Shown here piece by piece: positions 1 to 11,794 of a stretch of 64,000 bases of DNA. Position 1 is the stretch's first letter, and the number at the start of each line of letters is the position of its first letter. The position numbers and the translations under genes were made by a program. This DNA comes from Sambucus nigra. Lineage: Eukaryota > Streptophyta > Magnoliopsida > Dipsacales > Adoxaceae. The DNA is taken from positions 157,575,241 to 157,639,240 of the forward strand of contig OX422221.1 in the NCBI GenBank assembly GCA_949130495.1, given 5' to 3'. The notes under the pieces are model-generated. The model was not told the DNA's origin. It ran no database searches and saw nothing but the letters and a program-made list of their open reading frames with translations.

Positions 1-1470
1 AAAAATATATAAGAAAAGGAAAGCAAGAGAAGTCAGCAAAACACGAGAGGAAAAGAAACCTTACCAGAGCAAGCCTCTGACTAGCCTGAAGGGCCAGATG
101 CTCCGAACCTATTGCCCTTTGGCGATCAGCCGGGAGGACAGCTCTCTCAAGCAGGGCCGGAGCTAGCTGAGGGGAGATTGCCACGGAAGCTCCCTCTGGC
201 AGAGCAGACACTGGAACTAAGGCCTGCCCGGCCTTCGTCCTTACCTCATCTCTCCTCTTCTCCTCCTCCCTCTCTCTCTTCCTCCTCTCCTCCTCCCTCT
301 CCCTTTCTTCCACCTTCTTCTTCTCCTCCTCCTTCTTTCTCTCCCTCTCTTTCACCTGCTCTTCTTCTCTCCTCTTCCTCTCTTGCTCCTGAGAGGAAGG
401 CCGAGAACGTGTAGCCACAACCCCAGATACAGTCTTATGTTTCTTTGACCTTTGTGCAAGGAGCACATGGTCATCATCATCATCATCATCTCTAATCAGG
501 TTCTTCCTTGGAGGCATATCTTCACCAGAACTTCTAGAAGTACTCGACGATCCTCGAGCCTTAGAAGCCTCCTCGGAATCAGAAGAGCTACTACTATCAG
601 AACTCCCTTCAACAAGATTACCAGCAGGCTTAATTTCAGAGCTGCTCTCTTCTTCGTCCAACGGTATCGGCTCAGCAGTAGTCTCTCCCAAAAAATCAAA
701 CTCTGGCACACTTTCCACAGGTCATGCTATGAAGCTGGAGCCTGTGTTCTTGTACTCGAGCAAAAAGGCAGCAGACCTGGGATGCTCGCCGTTACCCAGA
801 GGCTCCCTAATATTCCAAGCTTTCACCAACTCCGAGATGCGAACCTTGCTGAGAGCAGGCTCCAAATTCTTTGTCCTCGCTGTGAAAGAAAAAGCAAAGA
901 GGTTAGAAAAATCACAAGCCAGCAAAGGTTAAAATAACAGTACAAATGTCTACCTATATATTCTTCCCCATAAAAAGGGACAGTGAACCTCTCAGACCTC
1001 GACCCTTCAAACTGGGGAGGGAACTGCCAATTCCTAACGAGGAAACCCTCTTGCCAATAGTCCTTATGGGAATCAGGTAGGTTTACTACCAGTACCCTAT
1101 CAGGACTCCTAGCTTTGAGGTATAAAACACCTGAGCTAGTTCGAGAGAAGGAATAGCAGAAACAGATCTCAGCAAGTCCTAACCTAGTACCATACAACTA
1201 GTTTATTCTATGGATGCCATTTACTATCTTCCACACATTGGGCGAGCACTATGCGGGAACAATATCAAAATAACCAAAAAAATGCAGAAATAGATCATTA
1301 GGGGGAAAAGTAAGCCCCCCCTGGGAGAGCAATAAAACATGGATCCAGTGAGCATCCTCTATATCCCTAACGTTCCTAGGAGGGGAGGCACAACATTCAA
1401 TATCTACCCACTCAGGAATATTGTAGAACTTCCTAAACTCAGAGATTGACCTATTTCCAATCTTCGCCAT
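1..1470 (-). pseudogene. Antisense Transposase_28-like gene of a Tat element, broken and partial
   Basis: Reading leftward from the ATG at 1470 (MAKIGNRSISEFRKFYNIPE), the protein resembles the putative gypsy-type transposase family (Transposase_28): a segment like FPPNDLFLHFFGYFDIVPA, then CSPNVWKIVNG, then TRLGLAEI, then a short linker, an acidic/serine-rich region and a long Glu/Lys-rich coiled coil encoded by the purine-rich minus strand at 240-390. An apparent GT-AG intron lies at 953-880, and a second donor (CTG|GTAAGG) at 65/64 opens an intron that leaves the window. Three in-frame stops break it: TAG at 1251-1249, TAG at 1201-1199 and TGA at 724-722. The frame is otherwise continuous across all three, so this is a decayed real gene. 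It lies between where pol would be and the 3' LTR at 1847, antisense to the element. Family assignment is from pattern memory and was not searched. Confidence 0.6.
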
Positions 1471-1846
1471 TGAAAAACTCAAATCCTACAAACCAAAGAG
1501 AAAGTGCAAAGAAAGGGCACAAGAAACTTACAACACAGAAGATCGGTTCGAGTGGTGAAGAAGCACGAGCTCAAGACGACTAAGAAGCAATGGGAATGGG
1601 AATTCAGAGAGGAAGGTACGAGGCGCTAGAGTTCTCAGAAGAAGGAAGAATACTGGAAAGGCTGAAACGATGAATGAAAAAGTGGCTATCCCAACAAGCC
1701 TTCAATTCTAATCATAGCGCACGGATAGCGAAGCGGGTACCGCCAAAGCAACTTCATAATTTTCGAGGAATCACAAATCAGCCATAATGGCTGATTATTT
1801 AAATTCATTGGACCCATAAACATGTCCCAACAAATTTAGGGGCAAT
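1471..1846 (+). other. Untranslated 3' region and polypurine tract before LTR
   Basis: No coding signal is seen between the antisense gene start and the LTR. A near-perfect 10-base inverted repeat with a one-base loop lies at 1776-1796 (AATCAGCCAT/ATGGCTGATT). A purine-rich stretch with TTTAGGGGCAA at about 1835-1845, immediately before TGTAGG, looks like the polypurine tract that primes plus-strand synthesis in LTR elements. This supports a forward orientation for the element. Confidence 0.4.
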
Positions 1847-2276
1847 TGTAGGTACCCAGATTTGAGAACCATGGGCCTGGACGAGTAGCTCAGTTCTGGC
1901 GGCCCAAAGTCCAGGCCCTCTATCTTTCATATTGATCCGGTCTCTCCCCACGATCCCATGAAGAGAAGTTATAGGGGAGTGCAATCCCATGAATGGAAGG
2001 GATAGGGAAGATGGCTAATATGAAGGAACCCACCATCTCCACTAACTAGCATACACATATATAAATTAAACCCTAGGTCCGGGGCAAAGGAAAGTTGTAT
2101 TCTCCGTACCTATTCTCCAGAATATAGAGAAATAATACTGACTACACCACCGTGGATGTACGCACATCTTTGCTGAACCACGTACACCTGTTGTTGTGTG
2201 ATTGGCATTTTATTTGTTCTTTCTTGGTCATTACCTCTTTCATATTTATTTGTGTTGCACAATAATTGTCACCACA
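1847..2276 (+). mobile_element. Probable 3' LTR of Tat-type element (element A)
   Basis: The segment starts TGTAGGTACC just after a polypurine tract and may end at CACCACA (2276). It holds a TATA box (TATATAAAT, 2058-2066), followed by a stretch with the look of an R-U5 region (TTGCTGAACCACGTACACC near 2170). Only one LTR is in the window, so the right edge is a guess based on the terminal CA, and the target duplication cannot be tested. Confidence 0.45.
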
Positions 2277-3266
2277 ATTGGATTTTCTTTGTTTTATTTC
2301 CCAAAAAGTAACTTTTAGACTTTGACATTTTTAGCAAATTTTTCAAAGGAATATCTTAACAAAACAACTTCTCTTCAAAGTTAATTGTTTTAGGGTTTAA
2401 GAGAAGAGCGTATTTGTTTTTTTCTTTTAAGATATCATTATCTCTTTTAAGTTCCTTGTTTTTAAGGTTTAATTTTGTATTTTCCTTTATAACATTTTCA
2501 ATTGATACATATAATTCTTTATTTTCATTTTGAATGGCAATATTGTATTAGTGAGTTGTTTATAACTAACGACTAATATATTATATAGTTCCTCTAAATA
2601 ATCAGAGGAATTTATGGCATCTTCTTTAAAAAGGTTATATAAATCAGAGTATCTAGAATTCAACTGATCATTAATGAAATATTCTTGTACATTCAGTTGA
2701 GGTTTGTATTCTTCATTGGGTAAGGATGTTGCACAAACTTCTAAGATGACTTCATCTTTTGAATAAGGAACTTCATAATTTGATTTAGGTGACTCCTTAG
2801 TCCATTCTCATTTGTTTGAATTCGAGAAAATTATTTATTCCACTTCTTTCATTCTTATGTGTTATATGTTTGATGGATTCAACATCACTTATTTTGATGG
2901 AACTTCATCCAAGTACTCTTGCGTAAGAGTACCCCCAAATATCATTGGCTTCCGTGAATGGTGTTACTTCCCCTACAACAACAGTATCCAAAGAGGACCG
3001 TATAGTCATCATAGCATCATTAATTAATTCAAGTTTTTTTAAGACTTAGTTTATCCAGTAGCGGTGATTCTTATCACATACTATTTTTCGAACGTAGTTA
3101 TGAATGGACTGAATATTGTAAAAAGTTTTAGTTTTCCATGTTTCAAAATTCTCTTCTTTTAAAGTCGGCATATTATATCTTCCCAGGAATTATTGTGAAA
3201 TTCTTACCATTGTTTTCGATCTATAAACTCAAAATATACTCTTCACAATAAGGATATATGAGCTAG
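2277..3266 (-). pseudogene. gag: Ty1/copia gag remnant (UBN2-like), degenerate
   Basis: Read leftward from the primer-binding site, the strand gives islands of copia-gag-like protein: ENFETWKTKTFYNIQSIHN, then a segment near 3010-2890 with INDAMMTIRSSLD and EANDIWG (the UBN2 pattern of copia gag), and near 2580-2390 a polar coiled coil with ENTKLNLKNKELKRDNDILK. Stops and frame changes are frequent, so only fragments can be read. No zinc knuckle, protease or pol follows before the neighbouring Tat LTR at 2276, so the element is truncated there. A copia origin is supported by the adjacent primer-binding site and LTR edge. The exact lineage is not resolved. Confidence 0.45.
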
Positions 3267-3278
3267 GCTCTGATACTA
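3267..3278 (-). other. Copia-type primer-binding site (initiator-Met tRNA type)
   Basis: On the minus strand this reads TAGTATCAGAGC, one base from the plant consensus TGGTATCAGAGC complementary to the 3' end of initiator methionine tRNA. It lies two bases from the LTR edge at 3281. Confidence 0.6.
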
Positions 3279-3280
3279 AT

Positions 3281-3561
3281 TGTTGGCCCGATAATATACC
3301 CAAACGGGGGGTGAATTGGGTATTTATAAATTTAATGACAATTTAAAACTTTTCAAACTTGTGATCTAAAAGATTAATTGCAATGGAATGATTCAATTAA
3401 TAATAAGACAATTAATTAAACAATGAGTAATAAAACAACATGCTAATAGTAATATTAAAGACATATTTTAGATAAACTTTGCAAACTGGGATTTTAACTT
3501 CGTTCTTCCTTTCATGCATCTATGCTCGAGATAATACTAGAGAAACTTCACTATCTCACTA
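3281..3561 (-). mobile_element. Copia 5' LTR, proximal part (continues at 8896)
   Basis: The LTR edge (TGTTGG on the plus strand, CCAACA on the minus) abuts the primer-binding site. The sequence beginning GGCCCGATAATATACCCAAA followed by a G-run and GTGAATTGGGTATTTATAAA is a style I associate with plant copia LTRs. It is interrupted at 3562 by a Tekay-like solo LTR, and similar AT-rich LTR-like sequence resumes at 8896. Confidence 0.4.
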
Positions 3562-4288
3562 TGACACCCCACATATTTTGACATTAGAGGTGGCCAGTCT
3601 CTGCTACCAAACTACATTGGGCATCCGAATTAAAATATCATTTCTTAGCATGGACAGAAATATGAGACATTAGAAACTTTTTTCCAAAAGATATAATCCA
3701 AAATTTAATCCAATGAATATAAACATCCACACAAGAAATTCCATCACCATTCTAACTCAAAAATAAAGCTCAACTCCAAAAGATAGATTAATACTTAAAT
3801 GAAATAATCCAACTGTAACTCCAACTTTAAAAAAATCATTAATAACTATGGAACCGAATGGCCCACCAAATCCATAAATAACTATATCATAAATAAAATG
3901 ATGGAATGAAAAATTAAACTACTAAAAAAATAAAAATAGAACTTCGTCTGCACTCCACGAATCTTCAATCCATCTTATGCATCTACACAAACAACTATAC
4001 CTGAAATATTAGTCAAATCAATAAGTCAGATCCCCCCGCATGAACACCCTCTTCTCCTCTCAATTAGGATCCGTGAGTCCAAACATTATAATCATACGAA
4101 ATAAATATTATAATATAGTATTTTTAATTTAAACGATAAAAACGTTCGAGTAAAGAAAAACAACACTAACTACCCACATAGCTAAGCCACCCAATTATTC
4201 AAGTCCAATTATTAAATTACAACATTAAATTATACTCTTAAATTATTAATTGAATTAATTCAACCACTCTTATAAATGCGAGACCAAT

Positions 4289-4560
4289 ATAGCCAGTTTA
4301 CCTTTGTATTGGTCATGTACATACTTCTCGCTCTTCATTAATTTTACATATTACACACATTCCCCTCACTATAGCCAGTTTTCCCAATTTCATTAGCACT
4401 GCACATAGTCATAAGATTCCATGCACGACACATCAGTATAACCAATTTTTCCGTTTTCATTAGCCCTGTACATACTCATGCCACCAACACACACCGACAT
4501 CGCTATAGCCAGTTCGACCAATTATCGTTAGCCCTGCACATAGTTGCGACGCAAATTCAT
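4289..4560. repeat. Degenerate tandem repeat, four units of about 66-82 bases
   Basis: Units begin ATAGCCAGTT (4289, 4371, 4504) or ATAACCAATT (4438) and continue with TTAGCCCTGCACATAG-like sequence. The spacing is 82, 67 and 66 bases. The array lies inside the Tekay-like LTR and is probably part of it. Confidence 0.55.
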
Positions 4561-5455
4561 TTTAATACATGTTTATTATCTTAGGTATTAATTATTAATT
4601 ATTGATTCTCTTATTCCCAATTAGCCGCACCCTTAATTCGAGTATCACAACCAAAAACCGTCCCTAGTCCCTTACCTAGATATCACCAAATCATAAGTAT
4701 TACCTGATCTATCACTTAGGAAGAATACTTACCAAAAATATCACCTTGTCTCATACCTAGGCTAATGGAATAACGTAATGACGTACACCTAGGCCCAGTA
4801 AGGAAAATACCCAACCGTGCAATAATACACTCACTATCCCAACCTAGAAAGTTCCAACAGCAGCAAAGTCTACTTACTAGTCCCATATCTATCAAGAAAC
4901 CTATTAAACAAGTGAAATTACAACTACTCCCACAAATCCCAACGTTTTCGCTGCATCGAGATATTAATATGAAGAATCTCCACATAAATTATATTTTAAT
5001 TTCACATTACAATCCTCCAATTAATCCTGAGATTTCAATTCCATTAAAATCACGTCCATTTAATCATGTAATAATAAAGTTCTACTAAATAGTGAGACAA
5101 GTTGTCCAATTCCATAGTTAATACTAGTGATATTTTAACGATTTAACACATAATCTCTTTCCAACATGCGTATTATTAACAAAGGTACACAACAATAATA
5201 TACATTCTACATATACACATAAAAATACATTATTTACAAGTCAAATTGTATATCAAGTTCATCTTTTAATTCTGGCATGCGATTCGTCCCACAAATTTAC
5301 CGTAACCCAAAACGCTAATCTAAACATGCAATTTTTTTGAGTCATAAATCATATTTTTAGATTGAAAAAAAGTAGTCCCGAATTTACTTTCAATTTCCCT
5401 AATTAATCTTGCTAGTTGATTTGAAGAAAATATGATTAATTAAGGTTTAGACAAC

Positions 5456-6075
5456 TGTTGATACGAAAAATTAGACACATGTCATTCTCATACTCACAAG
5501 TCAAGTGTAAAATAGATGTAACGCAAGTAAAAAGAGACCAAACAAAAGATATAGAGTGGTTTGTCTATTAAAATGAGCCTACATCCACTTTGTTGCCCTA
5601 CTCTCATTATATATACACAGTAGTACAAGTATAAATAGACATGATGGGCGTACAATAGAGTTAATAGAGGATAATACATGTTTGTAATGATTTCGGGCAA
5701 GTCGGGGATATGACCGATGAGTAGGTGAGTAGCTCCCAAGCTGTATCGGGGTTGTGTAGAGAGTTTGGAAGGGATTTGCCAAGAGTAGTTATCTCGGATC
5801 TGGATCTCGAACACCCTACTTGAGGTGTGGAACTCTATTTATAGGAGGTATATAAGCCGTGTCACGTGCCCTGAGCACATGACATGTGAAAAAGTGTGAA
5901 AAATAACCCCTTTGATAGGGCAACTGTTGTGAACAAAGGGGGGTTGCAGCTTGTGTAGTACAAGGCGACAGCCTGTTAATGGGGAACCAATTAAGCAGAA
6001 GGTTGCGGCCCCTAGACCTGGGGCACTGGCCTTCTATCAGTAGTTCCGTGACAAGAGACCATATTGGTCATATCA
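5456..6075 (-). mobile_element. Solo LTR, 620 bases, with perfect 5-base target duplication
   Basis: It starts TGTTGATACG, ends GGTCATATCA, and is flanked by identical ACAAC at 5451-5455 and 6076-6080. A TATA box on the minus strand (CTATAAATAG, complement of 5835-5844) gives the orientation. There is no internal region, so it is a solo LTR left by recombination between two LTRs of a complete insertion. It is nested in the Tekay-like LTR. Confidence 0.75.
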
Positions 6076-6080
6076 ACAAC

Positions 6081-8020
6081 ATTTAAAATATGCAATACTT
6101 AAGGGAAACAATAAAGATAATCATGCCTGATGATATTTTTCATATAGAAAATCCGTTGATATGATTATGTTCCTCTTGAAAAGTTAACAAAGAAATTATC
6201 ATGGGTGATCTGAGAAAAAATGTCCTTCTTCTTCAAAAATAAACTTGAAAATCTTCTTTAATAGAGGTTAGTTTTTTTATGAAAGAGGGGAGGTATTTTG
6301 GAACAGAAAGTTGATTAAGGGTGAAAAGTAGCGCGTGTCCAAACGCTAGTCATTGTTTTCTGCTCATCGCCTTAATACAAAAACCTAAACTACACTCTTT
6401 TAAGGGAGTATAGTGGCCAAGTCTGGGTATCAAAAATCCACAAAGACAAGTTGCTAGAATTTAATCGATTTAATACTTCTTGAATAAAAGTGTAAAAGGT
6501 GATTTGCTAACTAAAAAGAAAGAAAAGATAATCTAGGCATGAGTGTATTTAAACTATGTTAACAAAAGGAATAAAAACTATAGGTTGCGTCGGATATCCC
6601 TCACCCGGAGTTAATTAGTATAAATGGTTACATGGGCCAATGAGTCTATCAAGATTGCGTCTCATTTCGACAGCTAATTAAATCAAGAGTTGTCACACCT
6701 CTAAATTCGTATAAAAGTCTAATAAGATTTTGGCGTCAACAAACACCCCAGAAATTATGCACGCGAGGTCGTAAATACAGAGCATACATGATATACCCCG
6801 TTAAATCTCTTAGGTGTAATAACTGGGACAACACAATGAAAATAAACACGTAAAACTCCATCACCAAAGCAAAGCAACCAATCAACCCTTAGGTGAGTTA
6901 AATCCAACACAACCTAGACTAAATTAGCTAGAAAGCATGGTAAAAGCAGGTATTGAAAGAAAGCATTAAATAAAGCAGTAAATAAAGTGATAAATAAAAG
7001 AAATACAAACAATGGAAGATCGAATTGATTAAGAATACGATGGACAGTGTTCTACACAACCGCGACAGGCAAACCCCTCTATACGAGCACACCCAAAATA
7101 TCTCCAAACCCTAGTCTCCCAAACCCTAACCTAAGCAAAACTAATCTATTATTACAAGATAATAACTAAAAATGAGAGATGTCTTCTATTTATACTAAGT
7201 TACAAAAAGAGATAAAAGAAAACGAAAAAGGAAATAAAAGGGGGATATGTTACAAATAAGAAATAAAAAGAAAAGGAAAAAGAAGAAATAGAAAAAATAG
7301 AAAAGAGGGAAGCATCACAAATATCTCGGACAAAACAGGGGCCGGTCGACGACGAAAAAATCGGCCGATCGGGTGAACAGTAGAAGGACACGCTGTCTAA
7401 AGTCGAAGGCAAAAACCAAATCATCGGTCGACTAGTGGTTGGGGCGCGGTCGACCGGGCCTCTAGACAAACGGTTTACTGCTACTACGATTTCTTCCAAG
7501 CCGAGACCACCTGTGCTCCATTAATGCCAACCCGGGATCAGCAACTACTATGGTTCGGACTTGCAATGATGATGTGTGTGGACAGTAAAATCCCAAATGG
7601 GTAACCCGAGACCACCTATGCCCTTATTTGTAAAGACAAAAAAAAACTATAACCTCCATCTCCATTAATGGCCAAAACCATGAAATCCAAGGACCAAAGA
7701 GACCCATTTGTGTATTTACATCAAAATACATGATTAGTTTTGGACCCAAAGCCCCGAATTTCAAACAAAACCAAAACTCGAGCACAAACCCGAGCATTGG
7801 GCAAAAATCACCATCTCCAATTTGGAGTTTGCTGCAAATGAAGGAGAAAAGGACATGGAGGGAAATATTATAATTGTTAGTGACTAAAATATAATAATAA
7901 TTAAATAATATCTTATATTTCTTCCCCAATTAAAGGTCTGTGTTTTCTTCATTCAGAATACGATTCGATCACGTTCACGAACACACGAAGCTTGACCCGG
8001 GAGATACAACTTCCATGAAG
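6081..8020. other. Unassigned AT-rich sequence inside the Tekay-like LTR
   Basis: No coding region was recognised. The part from about 6330 to 7990 differs in style from its surroundings. It has TCGACC-rich motifs at 7345-7460 and a purine-rich stretch at 7195-7310, and may be a further LTR insertion, but no matching ends or target duplication were found. From about 8040 the sequence again resembles Tekay LTR flank. Confidence 0.3.
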
Positions 8021-8895
8021 ACTTTGGTAAAAAATATCAAAGTGTGAAATTACTGAATTGCCCCTGAGCGTCCGAACTTCGACGAATCTCTACCGAAATG
8101 CATCCAAACTCCACACTTAGCACTTTAATACCAACAAACAGTTAATAATACCTAAAATAACATGTTAGAGTATAAAACGGAGGTTGTCTGATTAACAAGT
8201 ATAACTATAGGCATTAAAGCACTCGAGGGGGCTAAAATGCATAAGTTCGAGGGTAATAAAGTGCAATGACTCGATACAAATAAAAAGTCTCTTAAGAATA
8301 GGTTAATATGAGTTTGAAAATTCCTCTCTTGAGTTAATTTTAAATAGGTAAAAATATAAGATCCCTTATTTCATTAGAATTCTTAAAAATCATAAATTCG
8401 CACAAATCTAATATTCGAATAGATTAAGCATCTTTTATTAAAATGACTATTAGTACCTAAACATAAGTACAAATGACCTTATACAAAAATAATTGGAAAG
8501 ATAATATCCATAACTTTTCTCATATATATGTGGATCATAGTATAGTTCAAAGTATAAATAAAATGACATGCGTTTCAAGTGACGTCTAAAATTCTGGCAG
8601 ATTGTCTTCATAATTTAGGGATATTCATCTCGTAGAATCAACATTTTATTGTCATCAAAATGCTTTAAATTAAATTCTCAAAATAATTTTATATCTCCAC
8701 TAAATGAAAAGTTATCTTATCAATAATTTAAGCCAAATTGATATGTTTACACGATTCCACATTTTTATAAGTTCGAAAACATCTGAATTTCACAAATTAG
8801 AAAAATTACTAATTTCAGGTTATAACCATTAACTGTTTTCATAATTTATGATTTATTAACCTAAAATTAATCCTTAAAAAATATGAGGTGTTACA

Positions 8896-11794
8896 CTCTA
8901 GTTCATAAATGTTGAACTAATAACCTCACAGGGATTTATCATACCTTGTTGACCACAATCGACAAGACACTAAACTCATCCTTGCACAAGCGGTGCACAT
9001 GCAAGAACTCAAGGTCTAATCCTACCTTGACTCCCCATAACTAATATACATGAATATATAATGAAGTTCAACCATAATAACAATAATAAGAATCATAACC
9101 ATAGTATAAAATAAACTTTACTTCAGAAAGGAAGAATGGTGAAATAGGTTTACACTTTCTCCCTCTACAAAAGTAAACTTTCAAGTAATCGCAGGTACAT
9201 TTCTTCAAAGGTTAGGATTTTGTATATTTATCACAAGTGGGTAAGGGATTGGGATCTTTGTTAAATATGGGATTTGTATTGGAACTTTCCTCAAGTTTGT
9301 TTTCTTGAAGCTTTGACTTTAATTGATTTTTTGGGTCTAAAAATTCCAAATGGGTCTGAGATTTAATTTCTCTCTCTAAACACTCAAATATGGATTACAC
9401 AAGTTTGTTAATGGAACATTAATATTGGGACGATGTTGTAATGGATTGTGTGTTTTTAATGGAATCCAAATGCGTCTTTTTATATGATTTTCAAAAAACT
9501 AGTTGTTGGATGGTAATTTGGTAAAATCAAGGGCTTTAGGAATTTGAATTTCAAAATAGAGTTTCTAAAAACATTGAGAAAAATAACCTTATAGTCGAAT
9601 ATATGTGTATGGGGTCGACTACATTTGTAGGAAAAATACTTAGAAAATTTGTTCTTTTATTTTTTTATCCAAGGGAAAAAATCAGTCATTTTTTGCCTAA
9701 AATACTTGGTTATGGAATCAACTCTATCTCTTATGGAATTGAATCTCTCTTATTGAGTCAACTCTATATTGGGAAAAGTGGTTCATAGTGGTATTAAGCT
9801 TTAGGGTATGTTTAAGGAATGTTTTTGGAGGATGGTTTGAGTTTTATACTTGCTTTATTGAGATTGTTTAATTCTATACAAAATCTCTTAAACCTTTGAA
9901 TCTTGGGAAGAAATTTTCTTGATTCCTTCAATTATTTAACTTTGAGGGTTAATTCTTTAAATAATACTTGAACTTGATTTGGTTTGATCATGTTCTTGTT
10001 TATTAGTTGACATGCTTCTTTCGATCATGGAGTTATTTTTTTGTCCTTGCATGGATCAGTGGTTGCTTATTTTTTTTTATCTTCACATCTTTTTATTTTC
10101 TTTGATTATGAGATTGTGTTATGGCATTGGATTTATTGAACATGTATGTCTTGAGAAGGGATTATCTTTCTTTCAATCTTTAATTCTTTGGCGACTTGTA
10201 TGGACATGGATTGGTTTTTCATGGATTAATGTTGGATGGCAATCTTCATTCGCTTGGATTCATGGATTGCATATTCTTTTGCAATGCTTGTGATCTTGAG
10301 GTCTTGGTTGCATGGATGATATGATATTTATGTTTTATCTCATCATCTATTGAGTGCCTCTTTTTATCTCAAGTACATAAGAGAGCAGATAGTGAAGAAT
10401 GATCGTATATTAATTGTGTTGTTATCATGCAAACCCTTTTCTTTAAAATACTTTAGTTTTCACAGTAGGGTCATATCTCCCATCCTAACTAACATACTTT
10501 CATAAATATTCTCCATAAATAAGGTATCTATCACATAATAATCTCTACAGTTCTCCCCATGTAGATCTACTCATTATTGTCATCCAATAGATAAAGAAAA
10601 TAAATAAGGGAAACTATAAAAGAAAACATATAGTGAGTTCAACACAATATCTAGACTGAATGAGAAAGTACGAGTAAATTAGAGCCTAAGGTTAATAATA
10701 AACTAAGATAATTAAAGTATGACATAACCTAATCCATAAGAAAAACAGTTTAATAAAATATCCTCAAAGATACGTAATTAGAGACATAATCCTAAACCCT
10801 TTTTGGATGAGGGAATGTATAAGAATATTTTATCCTACTTACCAAAAGTTTAAGATAAATGACAATGCTCATAATCAAGTAAGGATTATCTTAAAAGATA
10901 ATAACATGATGAGTTATATCAACCATAATTATAATATCATATCGCATTTATGCAAAACAAAAACAAAAGAACACCATTGAGAGAAAGATCTAAGCTCAAG
11001 TTCAATTGACATTAACGAATCATAAAACAAAAAAACACAAAGCTTCGACTCTTATGAAATCTCCAACACCCTTTTACGAACATTATAAACTACCACTTCT
11101 TTCCCGTCAATATTTAGAAATTTTTCATTAAAAACTTTTACGTATTATATACTTGGTGTAACCCAAAATTGGATAGAGTTAAATATGTGAAACATTGTTA
11201 TGTTCAAGTTTTCTTTTGCAAGTGGGGGCTCCACGTAAGCACAAATATGAGATATTTTTTTTGATTTTCAAAGGTAGCATCACACAATCAAAATAATTCC
11301 CTTAAACACTTCTTCACTCATGATTTTGATATAGCATACGCTTTTTCAAATTTCTCAAAATAATGAAAAGATAAACCTCCCATACACTAATAAGAATTAT
11401 AGACACTCTTTCATAAGTCTAATGAATATTTAAACGCTTTGTAGAAGGCCATACAAGTTTTACATTCCTTATAAAATGCTTTCAACTCAATGTGTAGTGA
11501 GGTGTAAAGTCGAACAAGATACGAGCATGAGTTCCTTAGTATAATTTCTCAATGTTTATAAAAGTTAAAAGAATCAAGCATTCATCTCGTGAAGTGCATA
11601 TCACATTTTTGACCAAAAGGAAAATTGACCAAAAATAGGCATTTGATATAAAAGATATAAAAAGGAGTATATCATCTGTTGGGATTATAAATGATTGTAT
11701 CAAAAATATTTTTATGGAAAGATAATAAAATCAACTCAAGAGAAACATGTTATGTGATAAATACCAAATAGAGATTTAAAGCTCAAAATCCTAT
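8896..11794. other. AT-rich sequence, probably the rest of a copia LTR and unassigned DNA
   Basis: The start (CATACCTTGTTGACCACAAT near 8940) fits a continuation of the copia LTR split at 3561. Its distal end was not located. Around 9990-10300 there is a G/T-rich run with repeated CATGGAT motifs. No gene, RNA or clean repeat was recognised between about 10400 and 11790; some of it may be the 3' untranslated region of the copia pol remnant at 11795-13760. Confidence 0.3.

Larger units (their letters stand above)
3562..8895 (-). mobile_element. Tekay/Del-like solo LTR with internal insertions
   Basis: It starts TGACACCCCACAT and ends ATATGAGGTGTTACA, the terminal style of Tekay/Del chromovirus LTRs read on the complementary strand (compare 38989-41774). 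The flanking five bases are CACTA (3557-3561) and CTCTA (8896-8900), a possible target duplication with one mismatch. No gag or pol is seen inside, so a solo LTR is inferred. It is long because it holds the 620-base solo LTR at 5456-6075 and perhaps another insert within about 6300-8000. The left edge could be two bases earlier (TATGACACC). Confidence 0.45.

Noticed and set aside
112..414. Plus-strand reading frame rich in Ser/Pro
   Set aside because: It is the complement of the Glu/Lys-rich coiled-coil of the minus-strand gene; no independent support.
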